DNA of 64,000 bases from Actinomycetes bacterium (GCA_021798955.1 JAJZBK010000007.1:27374-91373), one strand, 5' to 3'. Counted from the first letter of the stretch, positions 36,639-46,532 are shown. A program made the numbers and translations. Notes: generated by a model not told the origin, from the sequence alone.

Positions 36639-37391
36639 ATGTCAGGAGCACAGATGCACGGTCGAGTCGCACTGGTCACCGGGGCAAGCAACGGCATCGG
36701 CGCCGGCGTGGCGCGGGCGCTCGCCGGCCGCGGCGCGACGGTCGTCCTCGCCGACGTCGACGAAGAGGCCGGGACGGTCCTCGCCGCCGAGGTCGGCGGT
36801 TCGTTCCTGCCCTGCGACGTCCGACAGCTCGCCCAGGTCGAAGCGGTGGTCGCCCACGCCCTCGACCAGCACGGCCGGATCGACCTCGCCCACCTGAACG
36901 CCGGGGTGTCCACCGGGTGCGGACTGGGCGACGACTTCGACGAGGCGCACTATCGGCGGGCGATGGGCGTGAACCTCGACGGTGTGGTCTTCGGTGTCCA
37001 CGCCGTGCTCCCCGCCATGCTCGCCCAGGGCAGCGGTTCGATCGTCGCCACCGCGTCGATGGCCGGCATCGTCGCCCCGGCCTTCGACCCGGTCTACGTG
37101 GCCAACAAGCACGCTGTCGTCGGGCTGGTGCGCTCGCTCGGAGCCATCTACGGCCCCCAGGGCATCCGGGTCAACGCCCTCTGCCCGTCCTTCGCCGACA
37201 CGGCGATCCTCGGAGAGCTCCGCCCCGTCCTCGCCGAGCAGCACTTCCCCATCCTCGAGGTCTCCGACGTGGTCGAGGCGTTCCTCGGCATCGTCGACTC
37301 GGACAGCTCGGGCGAGTGCTGGTTCGTCGTGCCGGGCCGACCGAGCGAGCCGTTCCGGTTCCGCAACGCGCCGGGGCCGAGGAGCTCCTGA
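36639..37391 (+). CDS. Short-chain dehydrogenase/reductase
   Basis: A 250-aa classical SDR. The cofactor motif TGASNGIG, the NAG-type motif (LNAGVS), the catalytic Ser in ATASMAG and the YVANK active-site Tyr/Lys are all present. NAD is the likely cofactor because an Asp (ADVDEEAG) ends strand 2. Substrate unknown. I chose the ATG at 36639, which gives a start typical of the family; an upstream ATG at 36582 adds 19 unrelated residues. Confidence 0.9.
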   Translation: MSGAQMHGRVALVTGASNGIGAGVARALAGRGATVVLADVDEEAGTVLAAEVGGSFLPCDVRQLAQVEAVVAHALDQHGRIDLAHLNAGVSTGCGLGDDFDEAHYRRAMGVNLDGVVFGVHAVLPAMLAQGSGSIVATASMAGIVAPAFDPVYVANKHAVVGLVRSLGAIYGPQGIRVNALCPSFADTAILGELRPVLAEQHFPILEVSDVVEAFLGIVDSDSSGECWFVVPGRPSEPFRFRNAPGPRSS

Positions 37392-37512
37392 CCTCCAGCG
37401 GGGACACGGGCGATGCCCCTGGGGAGCGGCTGGGCTGCATGGCGGCCACTGCCACCGGCGCGACTGACCCCGGCGTCACCGCACGCCGTGTCCCGCCCGC
37501 ACGGGAGGCGGC

Positions 37513-38775
37513 CTACCCGAGCTTGACTTCGCGTTCGTCGCCAGCCCGGAGGGAGCGGGCCATGGCGTCTCCCCACGCCACCGCCTCGAGGTAGGCACTC
37601 TGACGGACCGATGGGTCGGCCAGCGGGTCGTTCCCCTCGACGTCGTCGTCCAGGCGCATGGACGCCTCGCCCATCTGGAGGAACGTCGCCTCGGCGAGCA
37701 ACGACCCGAGCCGTCCCTCCCACCGCAGGATGGCAGCCCGCACGTCGGCGGCCACCGGGAGCTCGGAGAGCACCTCGTCACCGGGGACACCGAGCAGCAG
37801 GTCCAGCCCGGAGAGCATGCCGGTGGCGAACGCGGCATCGCCGAGGACCGGATCGACCTGCCGGGCGAGCAGTTCGCAGAGGCGGGCCCGCACCAGGACG
37901 GTCGAGATCGTCTCCTCGGGGGTCTGTCCCGGGTCGGCGAACAGCATCACCGTCACCCACGCCTGCAGGCGCCGCCACCCGACGAGCACCACCGCGTCGG
38001 TGAGGGAGCGGACCGTCCGGCGCAACCCGTGGGCAGTCCCGACGCTCGCCACCTTCAGCACGCGGTAGCCGAGCGCAGGGTCGGTCCGAATGATCTGCTC
38101 GATGGTCCGGACGTTGGCGTCGGGGTCCCACAGCTCCGAGGCCAGGCGAATGCTGCTCAGTCGGGCCGGCTCGAGGCTCTTGCCTTCGACGATCTGGGGG
38201 CGTGAGAGCAGGTACCCCTGGAAGTAGTCGAAGCCGAGCTCCTCGCACCACCGGAGCATCTCCCACTCCTCGACCTTTTCGGCGACGACGGTCAGGCCGA
38301 GCTCGTGGGAGTGCTCGAGCAGGGGTTCGAGCTCGTCCTCCCTGAGCTCGAGCAGGTCGAGCTTGACGATGGACGCCAGCTCGAAGAGGGCTTCGGCTCC
38401 CTCAAACCACCGAAAGTCGTCGAGCGCGACGGTGAAGCCTTGCTTGACGAGCCGTCGGACCCCGGCGAGGACCTCGTTGTCGACCTCGACGGTCTCGAGG
38501 AGCTCGACCACGGTCCGCTCGGGTGGGAAGACGATGGGGACCTCGCCGGTGATCACGCCCCGGCTGCCGTTGACGAAGAGCCGCTTGTCCCCGACCAGGC
38601 GCTCGGGACCGAGGTCGACGGCACTGAGCATGAGCTGGGCGCTCATCAAGTCACCGTTGGCCGGGTCCTGCCAGGCCGGCTCGGAAGCGCGCGGCCGGAA
38701 GAGCAGCTCGTAGCCGATCACCTCGAGACGGCGGTCGAAGATCGGCTGACGGGCCAAGATCAACGCCGAGCTCAC
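37513..38775 (-). CDS. EAL-HDOD (YuxH-like) signalling protein
   Basis: A 420-aa protein with an N-terminal EAL-like domain (ILARQPIFDRRLEVIGYELLFRP) and a C-terminal HDOD domain (LSSIRLASELWDPDANVRTIEQIIRTDPALGYRVLK). The EAL motif itself reads ELL, and the catalytic acids appear reduced, so c-di-GMP hydrolysis is doubtful and a binding or scaffold role is more likely. GAGG lies 5 nt before the GTG at 38775. The open frame extends to 39099 through the (GGTGCC)10 repeat, but that part has no family sequence. Confidence 0.85.
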   Translation of the reverse strand: MSSALILARQPIFDRRLEVIGYELLFRPRASEPAWQDPANGDLMSAQLMLSAVDLGPERLVGDKRLFVNGSRGVITGEVPIVFPPERTVVELLETVEVDNEVLAGVRRLVKQGFTVALDDFRWFEGAEALFELASIVKLDLLELREDELEPLLEHSHELGLTVVAEKVEEWEMLRWCEELGFDYFQGYLLSRPQIVEGKSLEPARLSSIRLASELWDPDANVRTIEQIIRTDPALGYRVLKVASVGTAHGLRRTVRSLTDAVVLVGWRRLQAWVTVMLFADPGQTPEETISTVLVRARLCELLARQVDPVLGDAAFATGMLSGLDLLLGVPGDEVLSELPVAADVRAAILRWEGRLGSLLAEATFLQMGEASMRLDDDVEGNDPLADPSVRQSAYLEAVAWGDAMARSLRAGDEREVKLG

Positions 38776-38967
38776 GGCTGCCTCGGTTCCCAACGCATGT
38801 GCCTGCTCTCCTCCGGGCCTCAGCCTGTCCTCGTCCGTCCCCACCGGCACGCGCCCGACGGACTCCCACCCGAGGTATCGGTACACCGGGACAGGGCCTG
38901 TAGGAGCGACGGGCGATCGACGCCACGTTGTGCGTGAGTTGCGTCCGGTCTCGAGCTTCGCCGCCAA

Positions 38968-39027
38968 GGTGCCGGTGCCGGTGCCGGTGCCGGTGCCGGT
39001 GCCGGTGCCGGTGCCGGTGCCGGTGCC
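38968..39027. repeat. (GGTGCC)10 hexanucleotide microsatellite
   Basis: Ten perfect GGTGCC units in the region between the EAL-HDOD gene (start 38775) and pyrE (stop 39137). On the minus strand it lies about 190 nt upstream of the EAL-HDOD start. The rest of 38776-39136 holds no gene. Confidence 0.95.
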
Positions 39028-39136
39028 GGGTCGTGTCCGGGCCTCGAGGACCAGCAACGGCCCGAGGATCGGCTGGCGAGCAACCGGGGAGAAGCGCACC
39101 CTGAGCAGCCGCGAGCGCCTGCTCGGCGGCGACGGT

Positions 39137-39703
39137 TCAGCCCCCTTCGTAGGGGAGCCCGAGGTCCGGAGCGCCGAGCAACGCCCGGAAGGCCAGGCCC
39201 TCGGCTGCAGCCATCGCCTCCGCCGTGCCGCCGCGGTCGACTACGGCCACCAGCAGCACGGGCTCAGCGCCCGCGTCTCGCACGGCCCGGGCCGCCTCGA
39301 GCAGGGAGGTGCCCCGGGTGACCGTGTCCTCGGTCACCACCACCTTGTCTCCGGGGTCGAGGGCACCGGCAACCCGTCCACCGCCCCCGTGGTCCTTCGT
39401 CTCCTTGCGCACGCTGAACGCCCGGAGCGGGCGGCCACGCACGGCGGCCACGCCGGCCGTGACGAAGGCCACCGGGTCCGCGCCCATGGTGAGCCCGCCG
39501 ATCGCCGTCGCGTCGTCGGGAACGACCGAGAGCACGGCGTCGGCCACCAGCACCATGGCCTCGGGCCGGCACACCGTCTGCTTGGCGTCGATGAACCACG
39601 AGCTTCGCCGGCCCGACTTGAGCACGAAGTCACCCCGACGCACGGCGTGGGCGAGCAGGTGGTCGCGCAGCGCCGGGTAGGCGACGTCGGGCAGCTCCGT
39701 CAT
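39137..39703 (-). CDS. pyrE: Orotate phosphoribosyltransferase
   Basis: A 188-aa type I PRTase that makes OMP from orotate and PRPP. It contains DFVLKSGRRSSWFIDAKQTV, the flexible loop VRKETKDHGGGG and the PRPP motif VVVTEDTVTRGTS. Length is normal. It is the last gene of purF-purM-pyrE, with its ATG overlapping the purM stop by one base, an uncommon joining of pyrimidine with purine synthesis. Confidence 0.93.
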   Translation of the reverse strand: MTELPDVAYPALRDHLLAHAVRRGDFVLKSGRRSSWFIDAKQTVCRPEAMVLVADAVLSVVPDDATAIGGLTMGADPVAFVTAGVAAVRGRPLRAFSVRKETKDHGGGGRVAGALDPGDKVVVTEDTVTRGTSLLEAARAVRDAGAEPVLLVAVVDRGGTAEAMAAAEGLAFRALLGAPDLGLPYEGG

Positions 39704-40782
39704 CAGTCCGCCCACAGCGGCGGTCCGACGAGCTCGACCGGCGGGCGAAGGGAGCCCCGGGCCTCGTCGACGCGGCCCACCACCACCGGCTCGTGGCCTG
39801 TTGCGGAGAGGGCGGTCATGCAACCGTCGACCGAGGGAGGGGGCACCACCACCACCATGCCCAGCCCGACGTTGAACACCCGCACCATCTCGTCGTCGGC
39901 CACCGGGCCCCGCCGACGGATCTCCCCGAAGATCTGCGGCACCGGCCACGTGCCCCGCTCGACCACGGCGACCAGCCCCTCGGGAACCACCCGGGCGAGG
40001 TTGCCGGGTACCCCTCCGCCGGTCACGTGGGCCACGGCATGGACGTCGACGGCCGACACGGCGGCGAGCACCGCCGGTGCGTAGAGGACCGAAGGCAGCA
40101 GGAGCTCGTCGGCGAGCGTGGTGGAGGCGCCGTCCCAGGCCGGCTCGTCGAGAGAGCGGCCGTCGCCGAGCAGGACCCGGCGGGCGAGCGTGTAGCCGTT
40201 CGAACGCAGGCCGGGCGACGGCAGGCCGACCAGCACGTCGCCTGGGCGCACCCGGGCCGAGCCCAGGACGCCGTCGCGCTCGACCACCCCGACCGCGAAC
40301 CCGACCAGGTCGAACTCGTCCCGGTCCAGCACGCCGGCGTGCTCGGCCATCTCCCCACCGAGGAGCGTGGCACCGACGCGAGCGCACCCGGCGGCGACCC
40401 CGCCCACGAGCTCGGCCATCCGCTCCGGTTCGACCACCCCGGTGGCCACGTAGTCGAGGAGGAAGAGGGGCTCCGCGCCTTGACAGACGAGGTCGTCCAC
40501 GCACATGGCCACGAGGTCGATCCCGATGGTGTCGTACCGCCCGGCCTGCCGGGCCACCACCGCCTTCGTGCCGACGCCGTCGGTCGAGGCCACCAGCACG
40601 GGATGGCGGTAGCGGGCCACGTCGAGGGCGAAGAGCCCGCCGAAGTCGCCGAGGTCGCCGACCACCTCGGGCCGACGGGTGGCAGCGACGAGGGGACGGA
40701 TGCGGTCGACGGCGCGCTCACCGGCGTCGATGTCGACTCCCGAGCCGGCATAGGTGAGGGGTTGCCCCGCAGGCTCGGTCAC
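39703..40782 (-). CDS. purM: Phosphoribosylformylglycinamidine cyclo-ligase (AIR synthase)
   Basis: A 359-aa enzyme that closes FGAM to AIR with ATP. YAGSGVDIDAG, LVASTDGVGTK and DLVCQGAEPLFLLDYVATG are diagnostic, as is GGEMAEHAG. The GTG at 40782 overlaps the purF stop (GTGA). Full length and no missing motif. Confidence 0.95.
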   Translation of the reverse strand: MTEPAGQPLTYAGSGVDIDAGERAVDRIRPLVAATRRPEVVGDLGDFGGLFALDVARYRHPVLVASTDGVGTKAVVARQAGRYDTIGIDLVAMCVDDLVCQGAEPLFLLDYVATGVVEPERMAELVGGVAAGCARVGATLLGGEMAEHAGVLDRDEFDLVGFAVGVVERDGVLGSARVRPGDVLVGLPSPGLRSNGYTLARRVLLGDGRSLDEPAWDGASTTLADELLLPSVLYAPAVLAAVSAVDVHAVAHVTGGGVPGNLARVVPEGLVAVVERGTWPVPQIFGEIRRRGPVADDEMVRVFNVGLGMVVVVPPPSVDGCMTALSATGHEPVVVGRVDEARGSLRPPVELVGPPLWAD

Positions 40783-42305
40783 GCAGACGCCCCGGCTGGC
40801 TCTCCCGACACGGTGCGGTGCGCCGGGCGGTCGACGGGAACAGGGTAGGTACCGGTCAGACAGGCCGTGCAGAAGCCGGCGCCGGGGGCGTCGATGGCCG
40901 TCACCAGGTGCCCGAGCGTGAGGTAGTCGAGGGAGTCGACGCCGAGGTAGGTGACGATCTCGGCGGGGGTCTTGACCGCGGCCAACAGCTCGTCGCGATC
41001 GGGGGTGTCGATGCCGTAGAAGCACGGCCATCGAAACGGGGGTGACGAGATCCGCAGGTGCACCTCGGTCGCCCCGGCTTCGCGCAGCATGGTCACCATG
41101 GCCCGGGTGGTCGTCCCCCGGACGATCGAGTCGTCGACCACCACCAGGCGCTTGCCGGCGATGTTCTCGCGCAGCGGGTTGAGCTTCCTCCGCACGGCGC
41201 TGACCCGCTCCGCCTGGGTGGGAGCGATGAACGTCCGACCGATGTAGCGGTTCTTGACCAGTCCCTGGCCGTAGGGGATGCCCGACTCGAAGGCGTAGCC
41301 CTCGGCTGCCGGCACCCCTGAGTCGGGCACGCCCATCACGAGGTCGGCGTCGACGGGCGCCTGGGTGGCGAGCAGTCGTCCCATGCGGCGGCGGGCTCCG
41401 TGGACCTCGTTGCCGTAGAGCGACGAGTCGGGCCGGGCGAAGTAGACGAACTCGAAGATGCACAGGCGAGGATCGATCCGCTCGGGCGAGAACGGGTGCT
41501 CGGAGCGCACGCCCTCGGCGTCGATGACGATCAGCTCGCCCGGCTCCAGCTCGCGGACGAAGGACGCGCCGATGACGTCGAGGGCCGGGGTCTCGGAGGC
41601 CAGCACCCACCCCTCGGGGAGCTCGTCGGTGGCGTCCAGTCGGCCGAGGCACAGCGGGCGGAACCCGTTGGGGTCGCGCACGCCGACCACGCGGTCGGTG
41701 TCGAGGAGCACGAAGGAGAAGGCACCCTCGAGGCGGGGCAGGACGGTGCGCAGGGCATCGACGAGCTCGTCTCGCCCTCTGGGCACGGCCGGTGCCGACA
41801 GCGTCAGGCCCGGCGGTCCGTCGTCGGCGGCGACCACCACCACGCCCGGCGGGTCGACCGCCGGCTCGGGGGTGTAGCTCTGCTCGAGGAGCTCGGCCAC
41901 GAGGTCGCTGTCGGAGGTGGCCATGCCGGGCAGCATGGCCACCCCGGCAGCCAGCGCCGCGGTGTTGGTCAGGTTGCCGTTGTGGGCCAGCGCGAAGCCC
42001 GCCCGGCCCACGCCCCGGAACACCGGCTGGGCGTTGAGCCAGTCACTCGACCCCGCCGTCGAGTAGCGGGTGTGCCCGATGGCCAGATGGCCCCGCAGGC
42101 CAGACAACTTGCGTTCGTCGAACACCGTGGTGACGAGGCCCATGTCCTTCATGACGGTGATGGCCTCGCCGTCGCTCACCGCCATGCCGGCGGACTCTTG
42201 GCCACGGTGCTGGAGGGCGAAGAGGCCGTCGAAGGTGAGATGGGCGATCGGTCGACCGGGCGCGTACACGCCGAAGACGCCACAAGCCTCCTTGGCCTCC
42301 ATCAT
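40779..42305 (-). CDS. purF: Amidophosphoribosyltransferase
   Basis: A 508-aa enzyme for the first committed purine step. The N-terminal glutaminase begins at Cys8 (EACGVFGVYAPG) after a short propeptide, which must be removed as in B. subtilis-type PurF. The PRTase motif is VVVDDSIVRGTT. Cysteines for a 4Fe-4S cluster are seen in CIFEFVYFARPDS, FRWPCFYGID and GFCTACLTGTYP. The start is the first of two ATG codons at 42305. Confidence 0.95.
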   Translation of the reverse strand: MMEAKEACGVFGVYAPGRPIAHLTFDGLFALQHRGQESAGMAVSDGEAITVMKDMGLVTTVFDERKLSGLRGHLAIGHTRYSTAGSSDWLNAQPVFRGVGRAGFALAHNGNLTNTAALAAGVAMLPGMATSDSDLVAELLEQSYTPEPAVDPPGVVVVAADDGPPGLTLSAPAVPRGRDELVDALRTVLPRLEGAFSFVLLDTDRVVGVRDPNGFRPLCLGRLDATDELPEGWVLASETPALDVIGASFVRELEPGELIVIDAEGVRSEHPFSPERIDPRLCIFEFVYFARPDSSLYGNEVHGARRRMGRLLATQAPVDADLVMGVPDSGVPAAEGYAFESGIPYGQGLVKNRYIGRTFIAPTQAERVSAVRRKLNPLRENIAGKRLVVVDDSIVRGTTTRAMVTMLREAGATEVHLRISSPPFRWPCFYGIDTPDRDELLAAVKTPAEIVTYLGVDSLDYLTLGHLVTAIDAPGAGFCTACLTGTYPVPVDRPAHRTVSGEPAGASA

Positions 42306-42756
42306 CGCCCGTGCCCCCTCGCCAGCACCCCGTCCTGCCCGGCCGGCGCTCCGTTGCTGGTCACCAGGACGACCGCCGCACCTCGGTGCGGCGCTCCGTG
42401 CGTCCCGACGCCGTCGACCCCACCATCGGGTCGGTGGCATCGCCGACTGACCCCATGGCCGGCTGGCCGGCTGGCCCAGTGGGGCACCGACCGACTGCCC
42501 CGACGGCGCCGACCAGACCGGCAGGTCCACTTCGGGTCGACGGGTACCTCGGCACCCGGGCACGTGGCCGTTCGGCGGTGGAGCTGGCGGTGCTGGGCAC
42601 TCCGGATCGGCCTCGCAGGTGTCATCGGTGGCGAGCGGCCGGCGTGGCCCCGTGCGGCGGGCACGGGGACCGCTTCGAACCGCGCCTTGAGCCTAGTGGC
42701 ACGGCAATCCCCCTGCGCCAGCCCGCGCACCGTTGCTCGCCGATAGTCTCGCCGTG
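42306..42756. other. Divergent promoter region of purF and the PHP gene
   Basis: No gene seen in about 450 nt. The plus-strand -10 box TAGTCT (42745-42750) lies 6 nt before the PHP start. A GGCCGGCT/GGCTGGCC repeat sits near 42459-42478. The purF promoter on the minus strand could not be fixed, and no riboswitch motif was recognised. Confidence 0.45.
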
Positions 42757-43611
42757 GTGATCGACCTCCACACCCACTCGACCGTCTCCGACGGGAGCGA
42801 CCCGCCCGAGCGCATCCCCGAGCTCGCCGCGGCGGCGGGTTGCACCGCGGTCGCCCTCACCGACCACGACTCGCTGGGCGGGCTGCCCGCCGCCCGCCGA
42901 CGAGCCGACGAGCTCGGGCTCGGGCTCACCCTCGTCCCCGGGTGCGAGCTCAGCTGTCGGGGCCCCGGCTCGGGCGGTATGCACGTGCTCGTCTACTTCG
43001 TCGAGGACGACGGGGGACCGCTCGCCGCCGAGCTCGTCCACCTCAGGGACGACCGCAGGACGCGCAACGAACGTCTGGTCGCCCGCCTGCACGAACTGGG
43101 CGTCCCGATCGCCTTCGACGACGTCGTCGCCCAAGCTGGCGGGTCCGAGGGCGTGGGGAGGCCCCACTTCGCCGCCGTGCTCGTCCGCATGGGCATCGCC
43201 GAGTCGATCGACGACGCCTTCACCCGCTACCTGGGGGCCGGCGCACCTGGCTACGTCCCCAAGGCTCGGCTGGAGGGGCCCGAGGTGGCGCACCTGGCTG
43301 CGCTGTCGGGTGGGGTCGCCGTGCTCGCCCACCCACTCAGCCTGGGGCTCGAGCCGCCAGCCCTCGAGGCCTCGGTCGCCGAGCTGGCGGCGGCCGGCTT
43401 CGTCGGCATCGAGGCCCTCTACGGCAACTACCGGCCCGAGGAGCGCCAGGCGCTCACCCGACTGGCCCACCGGCACGGCCTCGTCGTCACCGGCGGCTCC
43501 GACTACCACGGGACCTCCAAGCCCGATCTCGCCGTGGGGACCGGCCGCGGCGACCTCAGCGTCCCCGAGCAGGTCCTCGACGACCTCGCCGGTCGGCGCC
43601 CGGCTGCCTGA
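42757..43611 (+). CDS. PHP-domain metal-dependent phosphoesterase
   Basis: A 284-aa PHP protein: IDLHTHSTVSDGSDPP, then ALTDHDSLGG, PGCELSC, HPLSLG and GSDYHG. All expected metal-binding His/Asp residues are present. Such proteins (YciV/RNase AM type) hydrolyse 3',5'-bisphosphonucleosides or short RNA 5' ends. GTG codons at 42754 and 42757 are both possible; the -10 box favours 42757. It is the only plus-strand gene between purF and purL. Confidence 0.9.
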   Translation: MIDLHTHSTVSDGSDPPERIPELAAAAGCTAVALTDHDSLGGLPAARRRADELGLGLTLVPGCELSCRGPGSGGMHVLVYFVEDDGGPLAAELVHLRDDRRTRNERLVARLHELGVPIAFDDVVAQAGGSEGVGRPHFAAVLVRMGIAESIDDAFTRYLGAGAPGYVPKARLEGPEVAHLAALSGGVAVLAHPLSLGLEPPALEASVAELAAAGFVGIEALYGNYRPEERQALTRLAHRHGLVVTGGSDYHGTSKPDLAVGTGRGDLSVPEQVLDDLAGRRPAA

Positions 43612-43681
43612 GCACCCCGGGCCCGCGTCACCACTCGTCCACGCGGGCAGATCGGCGCCCCCGCCGTGCCGGGGCCCGGGC

Positions 43682-46111
43682 TCAGGTGGGCGTCGGCACC
43701 CACTCGTCGAGCAGGGCGGGCAACGTCCCGCGCCATGCCTCCTGCGCCTCGACGACCGGTACGTCGACCACGTCTCCGAGGACGAGGCGGTCGCCACCGG
43801 CTGTCCCGAGGACGGTGAAGCGCACCCCGGCGGCAGACGCGCGCTCGGCCACCTCGGCCGGGCGGGGGGTGCAGACGAGCACCCGAGAGGGCGTCTCGGC
43901 GAAGAGGTCGTGGTGGTCGCTGATCCCACCGGCCACGATGCCGATCCCCGAGTGCACGACCAGCTCGGCCAGGGCCACCCCGAGACCGCCGCCGGACACG
44001 TCGTGGACACCGTCGAGGAGCGGCACCTGTCCACCACCCCCACCGACCTGCTCGGCCACCAGGTCGGCGACGAAGGAGACGAGGCGGGCGTGCGCGGCCA
44101 GGTCGAGGCGGGGCGGGGTGCCGTTGCGGTGCCCCCGCCGCTCGACCGCCCAACGCGAACCGGCGAGCGACGGCCGAGCACCGGCGGCCGGTTCGGGCCC
44201 GGCGTCGAGCAGCACGACCGAGGAGCCCTCCCGCAGGGTGACGCCGGGGGGACGGGCCCGGAGCCGGTCGACCACCCCGAGGGCGCCGATGACCGGCGTG
44301 GGGTCGATGTCGTCGCCGGCGCTCTCGTTGTAGAGGCTGACGTTCCCTCCCACGACCGGAAGTCCGAGCGCCCGGCACGCCTCGGCCATGCCGTCGATCG
44401 CCTCGGAGAGCTGCCACATGACCTCGGGGTGCTCGGGGTTCCCGAAGTTGCAGCAGTTGACCACGGCGGTCGGCCGGGCGCCGGCGCACGCCACGTTGAG
44501 CGCGGCCTCGGCGACGGCGGCGGCGGTGCCCGAACGGGGGTCCAGGGCACACCACCGGGGGTTGGAGTCGGTGGCGAGGGCCAGGCCCCGCTCGCTCGGC
44601 GGGAGCCCGGGGGCTGCCAACTTGAGCACTGCGGCATCTCCGCCGGGACCTTCGACGGTGTTGAGGAAGAGCTGGTGGTCGTACTGGCGGTACACCCACG
44701 AGGGGTCGGCGAGCAGGGAGAGGAGGTCCTCGGTGCACGACTGCGGGGCCGGGAGCGCCCCGGGGTCGTCGGCCAGCCGGGCGTCGAGGTCCACCGGTCG
44801 GGCCAGGGGGCGATGGTAGAGGGGCGCCTCGTCGCTGAGCGACCGGGCCGGCACGTCGGCGAGCACGGTGCCGCCGAAGCCGTCCAGCACCCGGAGATGC
44901 CCGACGCCCGACGCGTCTGGCTCGGTGACGCGCCCGACGACGGCAGCACGCACCTCCCAGCGCCGGCACACCTCTTCGACACGGGGCAGGTCCTCGGGCG
45001 TGACGATGGCCAGCATGCGCTCTTGGCTCTCCGAGGTCATGACCTCGTAGGGCTCCATCCCCGGTTCGCGTCGGGGGACCGCCGTCACGTCGACGTCCAT
45101 GCCCACGCCACCGCGGGCGGCGGTCTCGCTCGTCGCACAGACGAGTCCGGCACCGCCGAGATCTTGGATGCCGACGACCAGCTTGGCTTCGAGGAGCTCG
45201 AGACAGGCCTCGATCAGACGCTTCTCCTCGTACGGGTCACCGACCTGCACGCTCGGGCGTTTGGCTGCGGCCGCCTCGTCCTCGCCGCCGAAGCCGGCCG
45301 ACGCCAGCACCGACACCCCGCCGATGCCGTCTCGCCCGGTGGTCGAGCCGAGCAGGACGGCCAGGTTGCCCGGGCCCGAAGCTCGCCCGAGCACCAGCCG
45401 TTCGACGGGCAGTACGCCCATGCACAACACGTTGACGAGCGGGTTCCCGGCATAGGTGGGGTCGAAGGTCAGCTCCCCTCCCACCGTGGGGACCCCGACC
45501 GAGTTGCCGTACCCGGAGATACCGGCCACGACGCCTTCGACCAGCCAGCGCTGGCGGGCCTCCTGGGGGTCACCGAAGAACAGCGGGTCCATGACGGCGA
45601 CGGGCCGCGCCCCCATGGTGAAGATGTCCCGCAAGATGCCGCCGACTCCGGTGGCTGCACCTTGGGTCGGCTCGATGGCCGACGGGTGGTTGTGGCTCTC
45701 GATGCGGATGGCCACGGCGATACCGTCGCCGGCGTCGATGACCCCGGCATTCTCACCCGGGCCGACGAGGACGCGGTCACCCTCGGTCGGGAGCCGTCGC
45801 AGATGGACCCGCGACGACTTGTACGAGCAGTGCTCGCTCCACATCACGGCGTAAAGGGCGAGCTCGAGGTGGTTGGGCTGGCGGCCGAGGACTTGTTCGA
45901 CCTCGGCGAGCTCGTCGTCGGTCAGACCCAGAGCACGGTGCATCGGCAGCACGGTGAGCACCTCACCGGCCGCCGCGCCCGCCCGGGCCGCCAGAGCACC
46001 CGCTGCGACCCCATTCGACGTCGTGCCGGCGCCTCCCGCGGGCTCGGCTACCGCACCACGCAGGGACGCGTGGTCCGGGTCGCTCGGATCAGGCGAAGCA
46101 GGGGGCGCCAT
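43682..46111 (-). CDS. purL: Phosphoribosylformylglycinamidine synthase subunit PurL
   Basis: An 809-aa small-type PurL that works with PurS and PurQ. LALYAVMWSEHCSYKSSRVHLRRLPTEG, GIRIESHNHPS-like AIRIESHNHPSAIEP and GGVGGILRDIF-type blocks are complete. Ala/Gly-rich residues extend the N-terminus by about 45. The -10 like TAGCAT ends 7 nt before the ATG at 46111, so it is transcribed separately from purSQ as a leaderless mRNA. Confidence 0.95.
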   Translation of the reverse strand: MAPPASPDPSDPDHASLRGAVAEPAGGAGTTSNGVAAGALAARAGAAAGEVLTVLPMHRALGLTDDELAEVEQVLGRQPNHLELALYAVMWSEHCSYKSSRVHLRRLPTEGDRVLVGPGENAGVIDAGDGIAVAIRIESHNHPSAIEPTQGAATGVGGILRDIFTMGARPVAVMDPLFFGDPQEARQRWLVEGVVAGISGYGNSVGVPTVGGELTFDPTYAGNPLVNVLCMGVLPVERLVLGRASGPGNLAVLLGSTTGRDGIGGVSVLASAGFGGEDEAAAAKRPSVQVGDPYEEKRLIEACLELLEAKLVVGIQDLGGAGLVCATSETAARGGVGMDVDVTAVPRREPGMEPYEVMTSESQERMLAIVTPEDLPRVEEVCRRWEVRAAVVGRVTEPDASGVGHLRVLDGFGGTVLADVPARSLSDEAPLYHRPLARPVDLDARLADDPGALPAPQSCTEDLLSLLADPSWVYRQYDHQLFLNTVEGPGGDAAVLKLAAPGLPPSERGLALATDSNPRWCALDPRSGTAAAVAEAALNVACAGARPTAVVNCCNFGNPEHPEVMWQLSEAIDGMAEACRALGLPVVGGNVSLYNESAGDDIDPTPVIGALGVVDRLRARPPGVTLREGSSVVLLDAGPEPAAGARPSLAGSRWAVERRGHRNGTPPRLDLAAHARLVSFVADLVAEQVGGGGGQVPLLDGVHDVSGGGLGVALAELVVHSGIGIVAGGISDHHDLFAETPSRVLVCTPRPAEVAERASAAGVRFTVLGTAGGDRLVLGDVVDVPVVEAQEAWRGTLPALLDEWVPTPT

Positions 46112-46532
46112 GGCGTTGATGCTACAGGCCGCCGGCTGGAGCGAAGCTCGTGCACGCTCGTGCTCACCGCGCCGTCGCGTACCGGGTGGCGACGAGCCCC
46201 ATTGGCCACATGGACACCCTCGACCCATTGACTGACGTCGACGATCACCGGTCACGATTGGCACCATCTGCCGTCCCGCGTCCTCTGTCGTCCGACCCAC
46301 AGCGCCGGTCCGGCCCACCCCAATGGACCGCCGGCCGACAGGCGGTGACCAACGGGTCACCGAAGCAGCCGTCGTCGAGCCGGTCAAACCGATGAATACC
46401 GGCACCGATCCACTCGTGCTCGACCGAACCGATGCGCAGAACTTCGCACAATGTACCCAGCCATCTGACGGTTCAGACCAGCTGTCATCTGACTGCCTTG
46501 CGCTACTAAGCAGTCGGTGCGACAATCACTAC
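46112..46532. other. Divergent region between purL and the small basic protein gene
   Basis: No gene seen. It holds the purL -10 box (46119-46124, minus strand) and the promoter of the 46533 gene. An inverted repeat GGTGACC-AACG-GGTCACC (46345-46362) is a possible operator. Confidence 0.5.
46498..46526 (+). promoter_or_regulatory. Promoter of the small basic protein gene
   Basis: TTGCGC (46498-46503), a 17-nt spacer and GACAAT (46521-46526), 6 nt before the ATG at 46533. Confidence 0.6.

Noticed and set aside
43310..46231. A 973-codon plus-strand open frame opposite purL
   Set aside because: Antisense to purL, which has complete family motifs. The plus-strand product is not protein-like.
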